From Spirodela intermedia (taxonomy: Eukaryota; Streptophyta; Magnoliopsida; Alismatales; Araceae): a DNA stretch of 64,000 bases. The translations under genes were made by a program, and so were the position numbers. Positions 1 through 12,073 of this stretch are shown here, one piece after another. The notes under the pieces are model-generated. The model was given only the letters and a program-made list of their open reading frames with translations. It had not been told where the DNA came from and made no database searches. How positions within the stretch are numbered: position 1 is the stretch's first letter; every line of letters starts with the position of its first letter. Location: contig LR746273.1 of assembly GCA_902729315.2 (NCBI GenBank), forward strand, positions 4,069,001 through 4,133,000. Reading direction: 5' to 3'.

Positions 1-9
1 TGCCAAGCT

Positions 10-325
10 TTAATAGTCATTTGAAAATTGAAGAATTTCTAGGCTAGATATCAGGTGTTGAATGATTTTTCGAATATATGGAAATTGGTGATGAAAAATT
101 GGTAAAATTAGTTGTGAACTTTAGATTTCTGTTCGAAAGATTGGATGATAGCTTTTATTTTTTAACAAAACTAAAGTAGATCTTGCTAGGTAGATGCTTT
201 GCCTTTTAATTTTTATCCTACTAATTTTACCTATTTTTCATCACCAATTTTCAGATATTCAAAAACCTTTTAACCTCTATTATCTAGTTTACAAATTCTT
301 TAATTTTCAAATGACCATCAAAATT
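10..325. repeat. imperfect fold-back (MITE-like) inverted repeat
   Basis: The left arm (about 10-118) reads as the reverse complement of the right arm (about 213-325). Matching blocks include the 'tcatttgaaaatt' / 'aattttcaaatga' pair and 'ttggtgatgaaaaat' / 'atttttcatcacca', kept in mirrored order and spacing. The spacer is about 95 bases. No protein is encoded. It resembles a decayed MITE or fold-back element lying in an intron or upstream flank of the gene whose exons start at 1011. Family and termini are not identified. Confidence 0.65.
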
Positions 326-505
326 TAGTAGAAGGCGGTTCATCTATTCATAGGCAAAGTCTAAGACACCCCTAAGAAGCATTATTGGAACCAGTGAGCT
401 TAGGAGAGAACTTAGGACCTTTCCAGTTCAAAAACCTTTTAACCTCTAAGAGCTTTTTAATAGGCAAAGTTTCTTTTAGGACACCCCTAAGAAGGCGGTT
501 CATCT
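257..505. repeat. interleaved short direct repeats
   Basis: Three short units recur. 'ttcaaaaaccttttaacctcta' (shown in part) occurs at about 257 and about 427. 'aggcggttcatctat' occurs at about 333 and about 493. A 'taggcaaagt...gacacccctaagaag' block occurs at about 351 and about 462. The pattern looks like a local duplication of a stretch of about 150 bases that was later rearranged. It overlaps the right arm of the fold-back. No coding function is visible. Confidence 0.5.
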
Positions 506-1010
506 ATAACAATGTCTTAAACAGATTTGAAACATGTTTAAATAAATTAAAAACAAAGAACAGTAGGAAATGAAACTTAAATTGAGAAAACTAATCTCAG
601 ATACGTTTATGATGCGTTTTATTGTGGATCGGGTTAGTTAATGTGCCATTTTGTACATGTAGTCTATTATTCATTCTCCTTAGGTTTCTAGTCCACTGGA
701 CTAGGATAGTGGATCGACTACATCACAGAACAAAATTTGTGCTTGTTCTAACTAGTTGCCAACACCTAGCACATAACCTTCTCAACATTAAACGTAGGAC
801 AAGTGGGTGTCGTGGGAAATCCCTCTTCTACTGCAGTACCTCTCGTTGCTGCTTGTCACCAACAAATATTCATCTGAATCGAGGGATGATAATGGTTTAT
901 GTGACTAGTTTTCTTTGTGCAATGGATTTGGATATGGCTGGTGTTGTTTGGGTGCAGGAATTCACTGTTTTTAGTGTATAGTTCCGTTCTGATTAATTAT
1001 GTTGAACCAG

Positions 1011-3817
1011 AGAAAAATCCAAACTTAAAGAGGAAATAATAGTTCGAAGGCAGAGAAAGCTTCTTGTGAGACGTGGTCGCCAAAAGTACTTAGAAGAAGC
1101 TGCTTTACGAGAAATGGAGCTTCTGCAAGAGCTTGACAGGTTTCTTCTCAAATTTTATTCATTTTGCTCTTAGGCGATGCATGGATGATTGTTTGTGGTT
1201 TCTCCATCTGCTAGTTGACGAAGGGTCGTAAGTTCTTTCCTTTTCAGAGAAAGAACCAGTGAGGCAGAACGTGAGATTGAACAACAACGATTATTGGAAA
1301 CTGAGCGTGCAAAGACAAGGGAACTGCGTTATAATCTTGAATTGGAAAGAGAAAGGCAAGCTCAGGTATAGTGTCTACAACTTCAATCAACTCCTCGCCA
1401 TAAACGATGTCCCCCACACCCACACACCAGCATAATGGTAAAAGTATATAGTCCATGTAGCCAGCAATGGTATAGTTCTTTGGATCACGTCTAAGCTTGC
1501 ACTAGTAAGCTGTAGTACTCAGTATAGGATCCTTCTTTTTCTTCGATTTTGTTTATTCTGATTCTGTTCTGCACACTGGTTTTAGTTCGTGACTTATTCT
1601 TGAGAGGGTGATCATATACTTCTTTTGTTTCCTAATAGCTCATTTCCTTTGCTATAAAATGTTAATTTGTAATTGCCCTAGTTTTATTTGGAATATTTCT
1701 ACTTACTGTCTCGTTCTTCCAAGAAGGTTTAATCCTATCAATGATTCTGATATTTCTGTGTATTTCCCCTTGAAGTTTGGACGTGCTTTTTGCATTTTTT
1801 GTTATATATGTTAAACATGTTTAAAAACAATCCCTCACTAGAAAGATGTATGTGGAGGCTCATAGCTGAAGAGCCTGCTGTGATTAGGAACCTGGATGAA
1901 CTCATCTGGGAATAACTTTATGTGAGCTGGATCACTGGGGTCATCCCCCTTCCCTCTTCCAAAGCATTACAAATATTTCAAAGGAACAGGTTAGCACAAC
2001 GTGAAATACATACACGAGGATGAGAAAGTTTGAACCATTTGATTGCTTGTGAGCGACATGCAGAATCTTAGTATTTCACATTTCTGAAACCGGTTTCTGA
2101 ATCCATATTTCTATGCTCATTCAAATCGAGAAGGGCAAGCAGGCAAGTTTGAGGTTTCTTCTATTGCAGAGTTGTATTTTCTTGGGCACATGGGAAGGTC
2201 CAGAGGTGTTTACTGCTGTAGATTTGCTTGCGTGCCTTAGGACGTCATATCTGTTGATGCCGTGGTATTCGCACAAGAGCAGGTCTTAATGTTGTGTCTC
2301 AGTATCAAACAATATGTGGAGGCGTTAAGCACGGTCCCTTCTATGTCTAAATACTGATTTTTCATGATTGCTTGCCAGAAAAGGTAATAGAAGCTCATAA
2401 CAATTGGGATCCATCCTGTAATACTCTGATGTTTCCAGCAGTCATAGTGAGCTTCTTTTCCGCATCGCTGAATTACATCCGTACCTGGGGAGCAAGATGG
2501 TGTTAAACCCCCCGCCGCCCAGCCCCCCCACCTAAAGATGGATTTCTCTCTCATTGAAGTGTGAAGGTTTGATCTCAGATGCAGTTCTCGTTGGGCACCA
2601 GCTTCCCTCCCATTTGATACCTTGAAGATATAATAGGTTTTGAAGATGATGCTATTCAAGATTTTGTGGGTCTTCGAAGTGGCTTTAAAATGCCTAATCA
2701 AGTGTCTCAGGTTTCGGTTTACGCTGCCAAGGACCAGTAAATGCTTCAAGATAATGAATGGTATATGTTATTATTAGAGATCTAGAGTTGAGGATCCTGT
2801 TTCAATTTAGATATGCAGAAGATCGTTCTAGCACTGCTCGTACTGAGTTGCAGAGAGATTTCTTATTTGCATAATCATGACAGACAAATGGTTAGTTCAT
2901 TTTAGTGGATCAGTTATTTCCTTTTGAATTTGTACCAGAGTTTATTATTCGTTCTTTGGGAAAGGACATCATCGGTTGACTGCATGGTAGACTGGGATCT
3001 TAGCATCTTCCTGCTCGTTCATGTTCTCTATCTAATTCTCAAGGTCTGAACCTATTTGAGACTGTAATGCGGCCAGTTATATGTTCTTTCTGTTTTTAAG
3101 GAGCCACGTTTTGTGTCCATGCACTCTTAGTCGGGTGTTTTGCCATCCTATTTTTATTTTTTTTCCTTTTAGTGTGTTTTCGATGTACTTTGTTTTGTGT
3201 CACCGAATGAAATGGGAGATTGAAGGAATTGAGTTCCACCTTTGTCTAGCGGGAACTTCAGAAGGAGCTGGAACTGGTAGAATCCGGAGTCCGGTCTTCA
3301 CGGAGGGACATCTCTTCGAATCCGAGCAGGTATGCTTCAAAAACGAGGAAAGCCTTCAAGTATACCATGCTCTATCCGCAATGGGGACACTCAAATTCTT
3401 TTCTCGCACCTGTGCAGCCGGCCTAGGGAGAGGTACCGCGAAAGAGATAACGGGAGAACGGCTCCTGAAGGCAGCAGCAGAGGCCGAGACGGAGGTACCT
3501 TTCTGGCGACGGCAGCTCCGGGCTCCACGTTGGTGCTCGCGGGATCGCGGTCATCCTTCCTGGATAAGCAGCCTCCCACGATTCTGCAGCCATTGGAGCG
3601 AGCGGATGAGCGCGGCCCCGCTTACGAGGACAACTACGAGGGAGGCAGGGATTCGGGAGACGCGAGCAGCGTCGGTGATCCGGAGACGGCGTCCCTGGAG
3701 GCCGGCGGCTTCGGATCGGCCCCGCGGCAGGGGCGCGGCGGCAAATCCAGACAGATCGTAGAGCGTAGAGAACGGGAAGGGAGGAGGGAGGGGAAGTGGG
3801 AGCGGAAGCATTCCTGA
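1011..3817 (+). CDS. conserved plant charged coiled-coil protein, C-terminal exons (5' end not in view)
   Basis: Four exons join in frame: 1011-1139, 1248-1365, 3250-3329 and 3418-3817 (stop TGA). All have GT-AG borders and matching phases. Together they give about 241 residues. The first part is an Arg/Glu-rich helix with motifs such as VRRGRQKYLEEAALRE and ELLQELDRERTSEAEREIEQ. A Ser/Gly-rich tail follows and ends KSRQIVERREREGRREGKW. I recall this tail as strongly conserved among angiosperms, but I cannot attach a function or name. The intron at 1366-3249 is 1.9 kb. The first exon starts with one base of a split codon, so at least one more exon lies upstream. No convincing one was found in 1-1010, so it is probably outside the window. 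The last exon is much more GC-rich than the others. The exon structure is fairly sure; the role is unknown. Confidence 0.72.
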
Positions 3818-4426
3818 GGGTTCCTGATCTTCGGCGGAAGAATTCCTCCCTCGATTGGAATGGCGCTGGACGAACTTCCACAAGCCTTTGCAGCACGGGG
3901 AGGATCATCGGCATTCGTGATGATCAGCCTCTTTATCTTGATTTGTTTTCACGATTTTCTATGATAATACCCTTTTTCTAATTTCTAGAAGTAGAAGCTT
4001 TTTCTTGTTACAGTGCATTCGAGTTCTAATTCGGAAAAACTTTCCAGATAGAAGTGGAATGGAGTGGGATCTAATAATTGCGCCAAATTTAATAGCTTCA
4101 GAACGTAATTAATTCTACATTTATTTATCACTCCTCGCACGTGCGGACTCACTGGCTCTCCTGCACACCGACAAAAGAGCGAACCCAACGCTTGAAGCGA
4201 TCATTCTGACCGTTTTGACGGGTGGGAGGGGGTAACTTGATCCGAGGCTGACGCTATGCCTGCCTTTCGGGAGTTAATTACTCCTCAGGAGGCGGGGAGG
4301 GGGGAACAGAGGTGTGGCGGTTACACACTTCCACGGTAACGACCGAAACTGCCTCCGCAGGCGACTTGGCGAGAAGTTCGGTGCTTGCTTGGAGTCGGAC
4401 CCAGAACGTGGGTCTCTCTCACCAGC

Positions 4427-4477
<51 letters not shown>

Positions 4478-5147
4478 TGGGGTGGGTGTAACGTCTCCTT
4501 CTATGAACCCGGCGATGTTGATGGCCTCCCAACCCTTGTTTATGCGCTCGTAGGAGGTTCTAACGCATCGGTGACGACGAAGAGAGAGATAGAGATGGGC
4601 GAGAGAGAGCTGGCGAGAGTTGTGCATGGTAGGTTGGAGAGAGTAGGAGGTCATGTCTTCTTCCTCTTTTTCTTGCGTGTCGAATCAAGACGGGAAACGG
4701 AGTTGTTCCCTCATCATTGTTTCTGTAAGGTCTTTCGTCACACGGATAGGGTGATTAAAGGAGAGAAGATGTCGAGGAAGAAGGTTTGAGCCGGGATTCG
4801 CGCTGCCTCGGTAGGGGCATTCAATCGCTGAATCGAGAATTACCAGGTTCGGTTTCTTGACGATTTGTTTTTTTTTTCGAATCTCCGTGTTTGGAATCTC
4901 TCAGAACGATTCGACGCTCCAACCCTAGCCATACACGGCGATCTCTGCTCTGATCCAGTAGATCCTTACCATATATGATTGCACCCTAAGAAGGAAGCCT
5001 TATCATCATTTCCTAGTCTTCGGAGCGGCGGGGGGGACAAAGATCCTTCTGTTGTCATTGGAATGGGTAACTCCTCGCGGTTTGATTGATGAGTGAGTGG
5101 CTCAATTTACGCAGGAACAGCGCCTCTCAAGGTTTTCGTTCTTCACA
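3818..5147. other. intergenic region between two same-strand genes
   Basis: It holds the 3' flank of the coiled-coil gene and the promoter and leader of the pectin acetylesterase gene. The only clear structure is the GA tract at 4426-4473. Open frames through that tract (4274-4789) are driven by the simple repeat and show no family resemblance. No TATA box was assigned with confidence. Confidence 0.6.
4426..4473. repeat. (GA)n microsatellite
   Basis: A nearly pure run of GA dinucleotides, about 45 bases long, lies about 675 bases upstream of the pectin acetylesterase start codon. GA/CT tracts recur in several gene-flanking parts of this window (5340, 7722, 36430, 40090, 44407). Confidence 0.95.
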
Positions 5148-7719
5148 ATGGCGGGTTTCAGTCGGCGGGCTCAACTTCCTCCTTTTCTCGCTCTTCTTCT
5201 TCTTCCTCTGGGGACCGTTGGGCTACTCTCATTGACTGCCAGCGTGCTCGAGGTCGATCTGACGGTCCTGCAGAGCGCCACCAAGAGAGGAGCAGGCATG
5301 GCGGCTAAATTCTCCCTCTATCTAAGACGCTTTAGATCGCTCTCTCTCTCTCTCTCTCTCACAAGAGCTTCCTACTCCATGGATCTCAATGGCAGTGTGC
5401 CTGGACGGCAGCCCCCCTGCGTACCATTTCTCGGGCGGATTCGGCTCAGGCGAGGGCAGCTGGTTAGTCCACATCGAGGTCAGGCCATCTCAATAAAAAC
5501 AGTTTGATTGTTTTTATTCACTTTTGTTACGCGGAGCAGTATTTTTTTGGTTTTGACTCTTTATGCGAGAGCCCACGTGTGGTACCTTTTTCGTTCAATA
5601 TCTGGCCAGATCACCCTGCAAGTAACATTCTCACAGAGAGAGCGAGAGAACAGAAGGGAATATCCAGAGGGAGTGTGACCGGGAAGGAAGATGTGGAGAG
5701 AACGTTATTGATCGGCAGGGAATGTGAATTGAGAGCGAGAGAGAGAGAGAGAGCGGCAAGGGAGATGTAGAGAAGGGAGACGTGTGGCGAAGTAGTCGCG
5801 GAGAGAGAGAAATAAATGACGGAGAAAGGGGTCCCCTGATGAGTGGTGGCGGCAACTTGAAAAAGGTGCTATACTGCAAGAGGTGGCGTCAGAGGTTTTC
5901 CACTACAAGGATGCTATCTTGCGATATTTAATGACCTTGGTCTTCGTCTTGATGGTGGCCAGGGGGGAGGATGGTGCCACAACGTGACGAACTGCCTCTC
6001 CCGCATGAAGGGAAAGCTCGGTTCCTCCAGGGCCATGGGCGCTGTCCGTTTCTCTGGCATCTTGAACGATCATGGAGAGCTCAATCCTTGTACGAACCTC
6101 CCGACCGGCACTCCCCTCCTTCCTCTCCTCCCGGCGATTCTCACCCGGTTAACGCGTGCAGACTTCTACAACTGGAACAAGGTCAAGGTCGGCTACTGCG
6201 ACGGCTCCTCCTTCACCGGCGATGTCGATAGAGTCGACCCTGTGAGCACTAACCCGCCCGCCCGCCCCTCATCTTTCCCGCACTAACCCTCCCTCTCTCT
6301 CTCTACGGATTCTTCTCTCCCTCTCTCTGAGTATTTCTCTTTCTTTCTCTTTCTCTGCGTATTCCTCTCTCTGACGATGCGGTTATGGTCTTCCCCGCCG
6401 GCAAGGCGACTAACCTTCACTACCGGGGGGCGAGGATCTTCGATGCGGTGATGGAAGATCTACTGGCGAAGGGGATGAAGAACGCTACGAACGTACAGCC
6501 CTCCTTTCGGTATCCCTTCAACCTTTACTGAGAATGGAAAAGATATTAACGAGTGAAATCGAACAGGCTCTCCTCTCCGGCTGCTCCGCCGGCGGGCTAA
6601 CGTCGGTGCTGCACTGCGACCGCTTCCGAGCTCTTCTCCCCGCGGACGCCCGAGTCAAATGCCTCACTGACGGCGGCTACTTCGTCAACGCGTATGAACC
6701 CTAACCTGTTGTGGTTGGTTCCCTCATCCCGCTGCATCGATCCGCTTACATGACTCTTGTTGTTGCAGGAAGGATATCTCCGGGATCGAGTACGTCAGAG
6801 CCTACTTCAACAGCATCGTAGAGACTCATGTATGCGCATCAATAGCATGGTTCCATCATAATCATCACATATTCTGTTGTTGATAGGGTTCTAACGTGGG
6901 CGGCGTTTATTTCCCAGGGTTCCGCGAAGAATCTTCCGCCGTCCTGTACCTTGAGGATGAGCCCGGGCATGGTCAGGGCAAAGAAGAGTCTCTCCCGATA
7001 AAGCTTCCTGTGTCTATCTCACCCATGAAATCTTCTCGTGCAGTGTTTCTTCCCGCAGTACGTGGCTCCGCGCATTCTTACACCACTGTTCATCCTCAAT
7101 GCGGCCTATGACTCGTGGCAGGTGCCGTAGAAAACCTTGTCGTCGTCTTCGTCTTCGACTTCTTCTTCTTCCGATTCCTCCCTTTTTATGCGCGATCCTC
7201 GCCTCTGACATTAGTTTATCTGGTGCGTTTTACAGATCAGGAACATCCTGGTTCCATTGCCGTCTGACCGTGAAGGCACCTGGAAGGACTGCAGAGCAGA
7301 CATTACGAAGTGCAACACGAAGCAAATAGAAGGCATGCAAGGTACCCGCTCTCCCCCGTTGCTCCCTCTCCACACATCAGCCTATGCATTTATAAATATA
7401 CAGATTAACTCAACTTCCCCTCCATCGCTATATACCAATCTATCTATCTATATAATTGTCTCCTCCCCCATTTCTCTCCCTCTCACTCATCAGTCTTTCT
7501 GATTCTCCATTATTTTAAGTACGACTGAGAGAGATGAATCTAATTCCCCTGGTTCACCATTGCCAGTGTTCAGGCAGGAGTTCCTGAAGGACTTGGGCAG
7601 AACAATCGCTAGCGACCCTTCCAATGGCTTCTTCATCAATTCCTGCTTCGCTCACTGCCAGACGGAGCTTACTGCGACCTGGAAGTTCTCCAACTCCCCA
7701 GTCCTCGGAAACACAGTAG

Positions 7720-7762
<43 letters not shown>

Positions 7763-7925
7763 GTGAAATATAATACCCAGTTAGACAGTTGCAGAGGCGG
7801 TGGGACTGTGGTTCTACGATCTGCGAGACTTCAAGGAGATCGACTGTCCATACCCCTGCGACTCTTCCTGCTACAACAACAAATACGAGTCTCAGGATGG
7901 CTTAGAAGACAACGATATTCCATAA
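5148..7925 (+). CDS. PAE: pectin acetylesterase (CAZy CE13 family), complete 12-exon gene
   Basis: The product removes acetyl groups from homogalacturonan in the cell wall. Exons: 5148-5295, 5396-5478, 5963-6089, 6162-6241, 6406-6492, 6567-6691, 6769-6829, 6918-6971, 7044-7121, 7236-7341, 7567-7715 and 7785-7925. They total 1239 bases in perfect phase, 412 aa, typical of the family. The N-terminus has a hydrophobic signal sequence ([16 protein letters not shown]). Family signatures are present: [50 protein letters not shown], and the triad Ser182 in GCSAGG, Asp278 in NAAYDSWQ and His346 in CFAHCQTE. It ends after the Cys-rich [10 protein letters not shown]. Conserved cysteines look intact, so the enzyme is probably active and secreted. 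Intron 1 begins with GC, not GT. Intron 11 carries a CT microsatellite next to its acceptor. The start was chosen because it directly precedes the signal peptide; an in-frame upstream ATG at 5097 would add 17 residues. Confidence 0.93.
7722..7759. repeat. (CT)n microsatellite in intron 11
   Basis: A CT run of about 36 bases lies just upstream of the exon 12 acceptor of the pectin acetylesterase gene and probably serves as its pyrimidine tract. A shorter CT run at 5340-5361 sits in intron 1. Confidence 0.95.
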
Positions 7926-9573
7926 GGCCATCTCAGCTACTCTCGTCAGATTTCGTTCACAGTCTCGCACATACAACGAGAGACGGGAATAATTATTCTC
8001 AGATTCAATCAGGGACGATGAGGCACGACCACCCCACCTTTTGCTCCCCGTCCTTGAGTTTGAAAATATGATGTCGGAAAAGCAGGCCCTTCAAGTGCGG
8101 ATTTAATTTAACATATTTCCGCTGAAAAAAAAACAAACGCTAGAAAATAAGCATGCAAGCCGTACGCATCGCCGTCGTCACCACTGATTCCTCCTCTTCG
8201 ATGCGCGCGGCATCTCGGTGATCTGTCTAGAGGATATAACCCCTCCCGTAAGCTGTGTCGGGTCTCAACGCACACCAGAGGACGAGAAGAAGAGAGAGCA
8301 CCGTCATTCCAAAAACCGTCATGAAGGAAACTAAGAGAGAGGTAGAGAGAGCGCACGAAGAAGGTAAAGAAACGCCGTTTAAATCTCTTTGAATGAATAC
8401 ATTTTATTTCCTGAATAGTGCTCTAGAGACGACGTTTATTCTAGTCAACCATATAGATGTCAATATTCTACATTTTCTTTTAATGCATTGAAACTGGAGA
8501 TGACTTTTATACTCTGAAACGGCCTCCTATGTTTGTTAGGAAAAAATGAGTACAAATTGTATTTATATAGCCCCAATGAGGGGTGTTTTTATGATATTAT
8601 ATTCGGCAAGTTTAATGACAAAATATAATGAAGATGAACAAGATGGGTTTGAAACGAGTGTACTATGAGAATTAAATTCCTATTTGTGAATCCAGATAAA
8701 GCAATAAAAAAGTTTGAATTTTTTTAAAATTAATTTTTTGAAAAGCTTTTGTAAAATTTGGAACTTAGAAATATTGAACCAAATCAAAAACCCACGTATT
8801 ATACTCCACCTTGACTTTCATCACAATCCATAAGCATTGATAAAGAATATAAAAGAACTGGCTATTTACTTGATGTAACTGATAAAAATAATATCATTTT
8901 CATCTTTTTCTTATGTGATATATTTTAAATATGCCTAAAGGAATGATATCATCATGTTACTATCAAAAAATAAATAAATTACATGTCATGGTTCTACAAC
9001 ATAATTATATGTATAAAATCTATAATTTTATATTGAATTTAATTTTATATTACTATTCTTCTGAAAACATCACTTGAAAGTTATTCTTGCCATCATATGC
9101 TTGGTTTTATGAATTTGAAAGAACTATAGTTTAGTAATTGTCTATAGAAAAAAGTCTAATAAGTCTTCATTCTCATGAGTTAACAATTAGTTTTATATTT
9201 ATGTGAAATTGAGAAAATAAGTTTTTATGTGATTAATGTGATTTTTTTATTATTTATGTGACTTTATATGATTTTTATATTCATATTCTCAAGTTAAAAT
9301 AAAATAAAAATAAAAATACCAAAAATACCCTATTATATGAGAAGTAAATACAATTATGACCTCACTATTTCAAGAGTATTTAGGTCATTTATTAACCCAA
9401 TCTCACACAGCCAAATGATTGGTGAAGGTTCAAATCTCACAAAGCTAAAAAAAAATATTCTTTATCTATTTTAACTTACAATTTTTCTACACAACACAAG
9501 TCAACGATTAAGTCATTGGAATCACGTGATCATCAACAAAAATTTCTTCAATAATATTTGTCAATTGTCATTA
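7926..9573. other. intergenic, AT-rich, no gene seen
   Basis: This is the 3' flank of the pectin acetylesterase gene, becoming strongly AT-rich after about 8400. No open frame of note, RNA gene or recognisable repeat was seen before the retrotransposon target site at 9574. Confidence 0.6.
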
Positions 9574-9578
9574 CCAAC

Positions 9579-12058
9579 TGATGTGCACTTGTTGTTGTGT
9601 TTAAATATATATTATATAATAATATTTATAACTAAGACTTAATAAAATATTAGTATAGATTGACTAATTCATCGTGAAAACTAATTTAATTTATATATAA
9701 AGTGATATTATTATTTTATTAATATTTAACAGAAATAATGAAATAGAAGGGTGAGGTGAGAAGAATAAAGGAATGAAAGTGGAGAAAAGAAAGGAAAAAA
9801 AGAGAGAGAGAAGACAAAGCTCTCATGAGAGAGAAAAGGGATGAAATCTCTAGTGAAAGGGAGAGAAAGAGAGAGAAGGAGAGAGAAGGAGAGAAAGCTC
9901 TCATGAGGGAGAGAAGGGATGAGATCTCTCGTGAAAGGGAGAGGAAGAGAGAGGAGAAGAGAAAGCTCTCACGAGGGAGAGACGGGATGAGATATCTTGT
10001 GAAAGGGAGAGAAAGAGAGAGGAGGAGAGAAAGCTCTCACAAGAGAGAGAAGAGATGAAATCTCTTACGAAAGGGAGATAAAGAGAGAGAAAGAGAGAAA
10101 TCTAATGAGAGATAGAGAGAGAAGATAAGTCTCACTAGAGAGGGAGAGAGAGAAGGGATGAGATCTCTCATTAAAGGGAGAGAAAGAGAGAGGAGGAGAG
10201 AAAGCTCTCATGAGGGAGAGAAGGGATGAGATCTCTCATGAAAGGGAGAGAAAGAGAGAGGAGGAGAGAAAGCTCTCACAAAGGAGAGAAGGGATGAGAT
10301 CTCTCATGAAAGGGAGAGAAAGAGAGAGGAGGAGAGAAATCTAACGAGAGATAGAGAGAGAAGATAGGTCTCACAAGAGAGGGAGAGAGAGAGAGATAAG
10401 ATGAAAATGAAGAAAGAGAGAAATATAGTCAACCCATTTTTTCATAGGAATGTGTGCTCAAAGATTCACACACATGACATGAGATCAGCCATGAATGTCT
10501 CCAGTTTGTTTTAACCGTTGAATGCTCATTAATCAACCTCTAATGTCAGTGACTTCATGTTCAAAAATAGAAAAATGCTTGTTATTCGTAGAACACCGAA
10601 AACATAAATATGTCAAAATTTGATTGCAAAAATCAATAGAATAAGTTAGAAATGATCTTAGCTTAATCTTAGATGAGTTTTGAAGATTCAAAAGATGAAC
10701 AAAAATCATTCAGTAAGTTTTGAATTAGTTTTACTTATTTCAATCGACACGTGCATGAAACATAAATAACTTGCCATAAAATATAAATAAATGACAAAAG
10801 TAAATAAATAAATACTGAAATAAATCATTGCCCAAGATTAGTTTGCCTCTTAGGCAATTAGAGACACTGGTGTGGCAACTTAGTATCATTTGAATATGTC
10901 AAACCACGTTGAAAGTCACAGAAGTATCATTTGAAAGTATTGTGCCACTTGTCAAAGAAATCTGTTGAAAGAAGGGTTGACCATGCTATTACCATCATTT
11001 AGGGGAGAAGGGAAGAGCTGACCACTTCTTAGAAGGTGTGAGTGCAGACGGGGGAGGAAGGAACAAGCTTGTTGATCACCATAAATGTTGATCGTGTGAA
11101 AGGAGGGAAGAACGGATTGCCATATTCACAACTACTGTATGGATTTTAAAGATAATTGATAATATATTTATTTTATTAGACAATAATTAATTATTGTCTT
11201 TATATCCCTAGTGGTGATACATACGAGAACTTAAGTTCCAATATTGTGGTGCTTTAGGAGTCACTAGATCAAATGAGCTTGGTCACATGGCACATTGAGC
11301 AACGCAAGATCAATTTGTCGTGAACCACCGCTAATTAGAAACTTAAGTTGATATTGTGGTGCCTCCTTAGCCATCGGATCATCCTTTAAGGCCACGAGTG
11401 TGTTGAGTGGTGTTGGATTCTCGAACTGCCGATGGATCACTTTACGCATTTAGTATCATGGCGATTTGCCAGTTGTAGGATCTAGCTAATCTGATGATGT
11501 GGCTCCCTATGTACCGTTACATCACACCGCGCTTCAAATGGCTACACTAAAATGGACAAAAGCGCTTAGTCCCACATCGAAAATATTTCGAACAAAGGTG
11601 CCAAATATAAACCAAAGTTATGCTCACTCAACAAAGATCTCTTCTCCCGAAGTAAAATAATACCTAGGACCATCTTGGGAGAAGACAAAAAGGTGGTCAC
11701 CCTTGTGTGCATAGGTGTGTATGAACACTCTTTGCCTATGACCAGTTGGCCACCAAGATGTGGAAGGAGAGTGACACATACATACATAGAGAGAGTCCTT
11801 TGCCACTCAAGCCTAGCTCATGGCTCCCCTTGTCTGGGTCTACCTACTCGATTGCAATGCCCCTCTAGGTTAAAAGCTGAGTGTTGGCTTGCTAGTAGGC
11901 AAAACAATTTTTTATATTTTATTATTTTATATTTTTAAATAATATAAAATTATGCTAAGTATTTTAACTTTAGACTTTTAAAATTAACAATATATCCTAT
12001 ATTAACAAAATAAAATAAAATAATAAAAATAATTAAAACACAAAATCTAACTTTAACA
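9579..12058 (-). repeat. 3' LTR of the Athila-type element (copy A)
   Basis: About 2.48 kb, direct-repeat partner of 16183-18319 and inverted partner of 28325-30475. It carries a long GA-rich purine block (about 9770-10410) on its left and a unique right half. The right half includes 'tagtcccacatcg' at about 11567 and an 11 kb-distant homolog of the module 'gtggaagg.gagtgacac' seen in the second repeat family. It ends TTTAACA at 12058. Confidence 0.85.
9770..10410. repeat. GA-rich degenerate tandem array inside LTR A
   Basis: A unit of about 60-65 bases containing 'gggatgagatctctc' and 'gagagaaagctctca' repeats about nine to ten times, with variation in each copy. The same array is shorter in LTR B (about 16400-16640) and is inverted in LTR C (about 29990-30300). 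This array explains most of the length difference between the LTRs. The open frames it makes are Arg/Glu-rich artefacts. Confidence 0.85.
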
Positions 12059-12073
12059 AATACCCCCAACTTT
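12059..12073 (-). other. polypurine tract next to the 3' LTR
   Basis: On the minus strand the sequence just before the LTR start (TGTTAAAG) reads AAAGTTGGGGGTATT. A G-run of this kind directly before the 3' LTR is usual for Athila-type elements and primes plus-strand DNA synthesis. Its place agrees with the minus orientation given by gag and the primer site. Confidence 0.65.

Noticed and set aside
622-981. 119-codon open frame before the first conserved exon
   Set aside because: No conservation recognised; Cys/Leu-rich reading that does not splice in phase to the exon at 1011.
4274-4789. Overlapping open frames through the GA tract
   Set aside because: Stop-free only because GA/CT repeats encode RE, LS or SL runs.
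9719-10058. Arg/Glu-rich open frames on both strands
   Set aside because: Products of the GA-rich array inside LTR A.
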